This document shows positions 5,974-6,256 of a stretch of DNA of 6,256 bases, in pieces. The position numbers were made by a program, and so were the translations under genes. Numbering within the stretch: the first letter of the stretch is position 1; each line of letters begins with the position of its first letter. Source of the stretch: Desulfobacteraceae bacterium (GTDB lineage Bacteria; Desulfobacterota; Desulfobacteria; Desulfobacterales; JAABRJ01); contig JAABRJ010000092.1 of the NCBI GenBank assembly GCA_011390985.1, positions 1 to 6,256 of the forward strand, written 5' to 3'. The notes beneath the pieces are model-generated. The model ran no database searches and was not told the DNA's origin. It saw nothing but the letters and a program-made list of their open reading frames with translations.

Positions 5974-6256
5974 AAAAAGTAGTCGTGGCCTACACCAGCC
6001 GGACCGGCAAAACGGAAACCATGGCCAATTTTATCGCCGAGGGTGTTCGCATGAGCGGCCACACCGCGGATGTCAAGAAACTGGGGGAGATCAAGAGCGA
6101 AAAGGACCTGGAAGGCTATGACGGCTTTATCATCGGGTGCCCCACCTACCATCGGGATATGACCGGCAACATGAAGACCTTCCTCTTTCTTGCGGAAAAG
6201 GCCAAGCTGGTGGGCAAAATGGGTGGCGCCTTCGGCTCCTACACCCACAGCGGTGA
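5970..6256 (+). CDS. Flavodoxin-family FMN-binding protein, C-terminus cut by window edge
   Basis: Ninety-five codons are visible. The N-terminus KKVVVAYTSRTGKTETMA is beta-strand 1 followed by the flavodoxin phosphate loop T/S-x-T-G-x-T (residues 10-15), which binds the FMN phosphate. Strand 3 leads into GCPTYHRDMTGNM (56-68), the loop that stacks on the isoalloxazine ring, and GGAFGSYTHSG (85-95) matches the next flavin-contacting loop. Flavodoxin domains are usually about 140-180 residues, so roughly a third or more is missing, and a longer multi-domain protein cannot be excluded. It probably acts as a soluble low-potential electron carrier or as an oxidoreductase subunit; the partner is unknown. 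The start ATG 5970 has AAAAGGAG at 5955-5962, seven bases upstream, and overlaps the stop of the preceding small ORF. It lies 155 bp after aroC, so it may or may not share that transcript. Confidence 0.9.
   Translation, partial: MKKVVVAYTSRTGKTETMANFIAEGVRMSGHTADVKKLGEIKSEKDLEGYDGFIIGCPTYHRDMTGNMKTFLFLAEKAKLVGKMGGAFGSYTHSG

Noticed and set aside
5895..6248. 117-codon minus-strand open frame opposite the flavodoxin
   Set aside because: The plus-strand frame carries the FMN phosphate loop and both flavin loops. The minus frame mirrors these codons and has no recognisable domain.
1..6256. CRISPR array, tRNA or rRNA gene, insertion sequence, toxin-antitoxin or phage genes
   Set aside because: I saw no regularly spaced direct repeats, tRNA cloverleaf, transposase motifs or other mobile-element signs. 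Composition looks uniform across the window.

Overview
The window carries GC-rich, densely coding bacterial DNA. The gene set is a receiver/PEP-synthase-type fusion protein, glutamine-dependent NAD synthetase, chorismate synthase and a small flavodoxin. Together with the protein flavour, this suggests an anaerobic delta-proteobacterium (Desulfobacterota-like). That placement is inference from family resemblance, not something the bases prove.

Layout. From base 2735 down to the left edge, the minus strand holds one very long gene that runs off the window. It encodes two N-terminal receiver-type domains (the first degenerate, the second with all key residues) followed by a PEP/pyruvate-binding ATP-grasp domain of the PEP synthase/PPDK type; 911 codons are visible and the C-terminus is missing. 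A 295-bp divergent intergenic region (2736-3030) follows. It is rich in regulatory-looking structure: a good sigma70-like promoter for the leftward gene, a weaker rightward promoter whose -35 hexamer overlaps it, an 8-bp operator-like inverted repeat, a perfect 10-bp hairpin in the leftward leader and an 11-bp stem in the rightward leader.

Rightward come nadE (3031-4686, two-domain NAD synthetase) and, 48 bp later, aroC (4735-5814, chorismate synthase), probably co-transcribed. After a 96-bp gap there is a 20-codon small ORF with a strong Shine-Dalgarno (5911-5973). Its stop overlaps, as ATGA, the start of a flavodoxin-family gene that runs off the right edge (5970-6256).

How they fit together. 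nadE and aroC are housekeeping genes: NAD synthesis, and the last common step of aromatic amino acid synthesis. AroC needs reduced FMN and the flavodoxin binds FMN, but nothing in the sequence shows that they work as a pair. The fusion protein looks like a signal-responsive version of a central carbon enzyme fold, and its biochemical role is not established from sequence. The two housekeeping genes are ordinary. The less ordinary material is the fusion protein, the shared control region and the small ORF in front of the flavodoxin gene.
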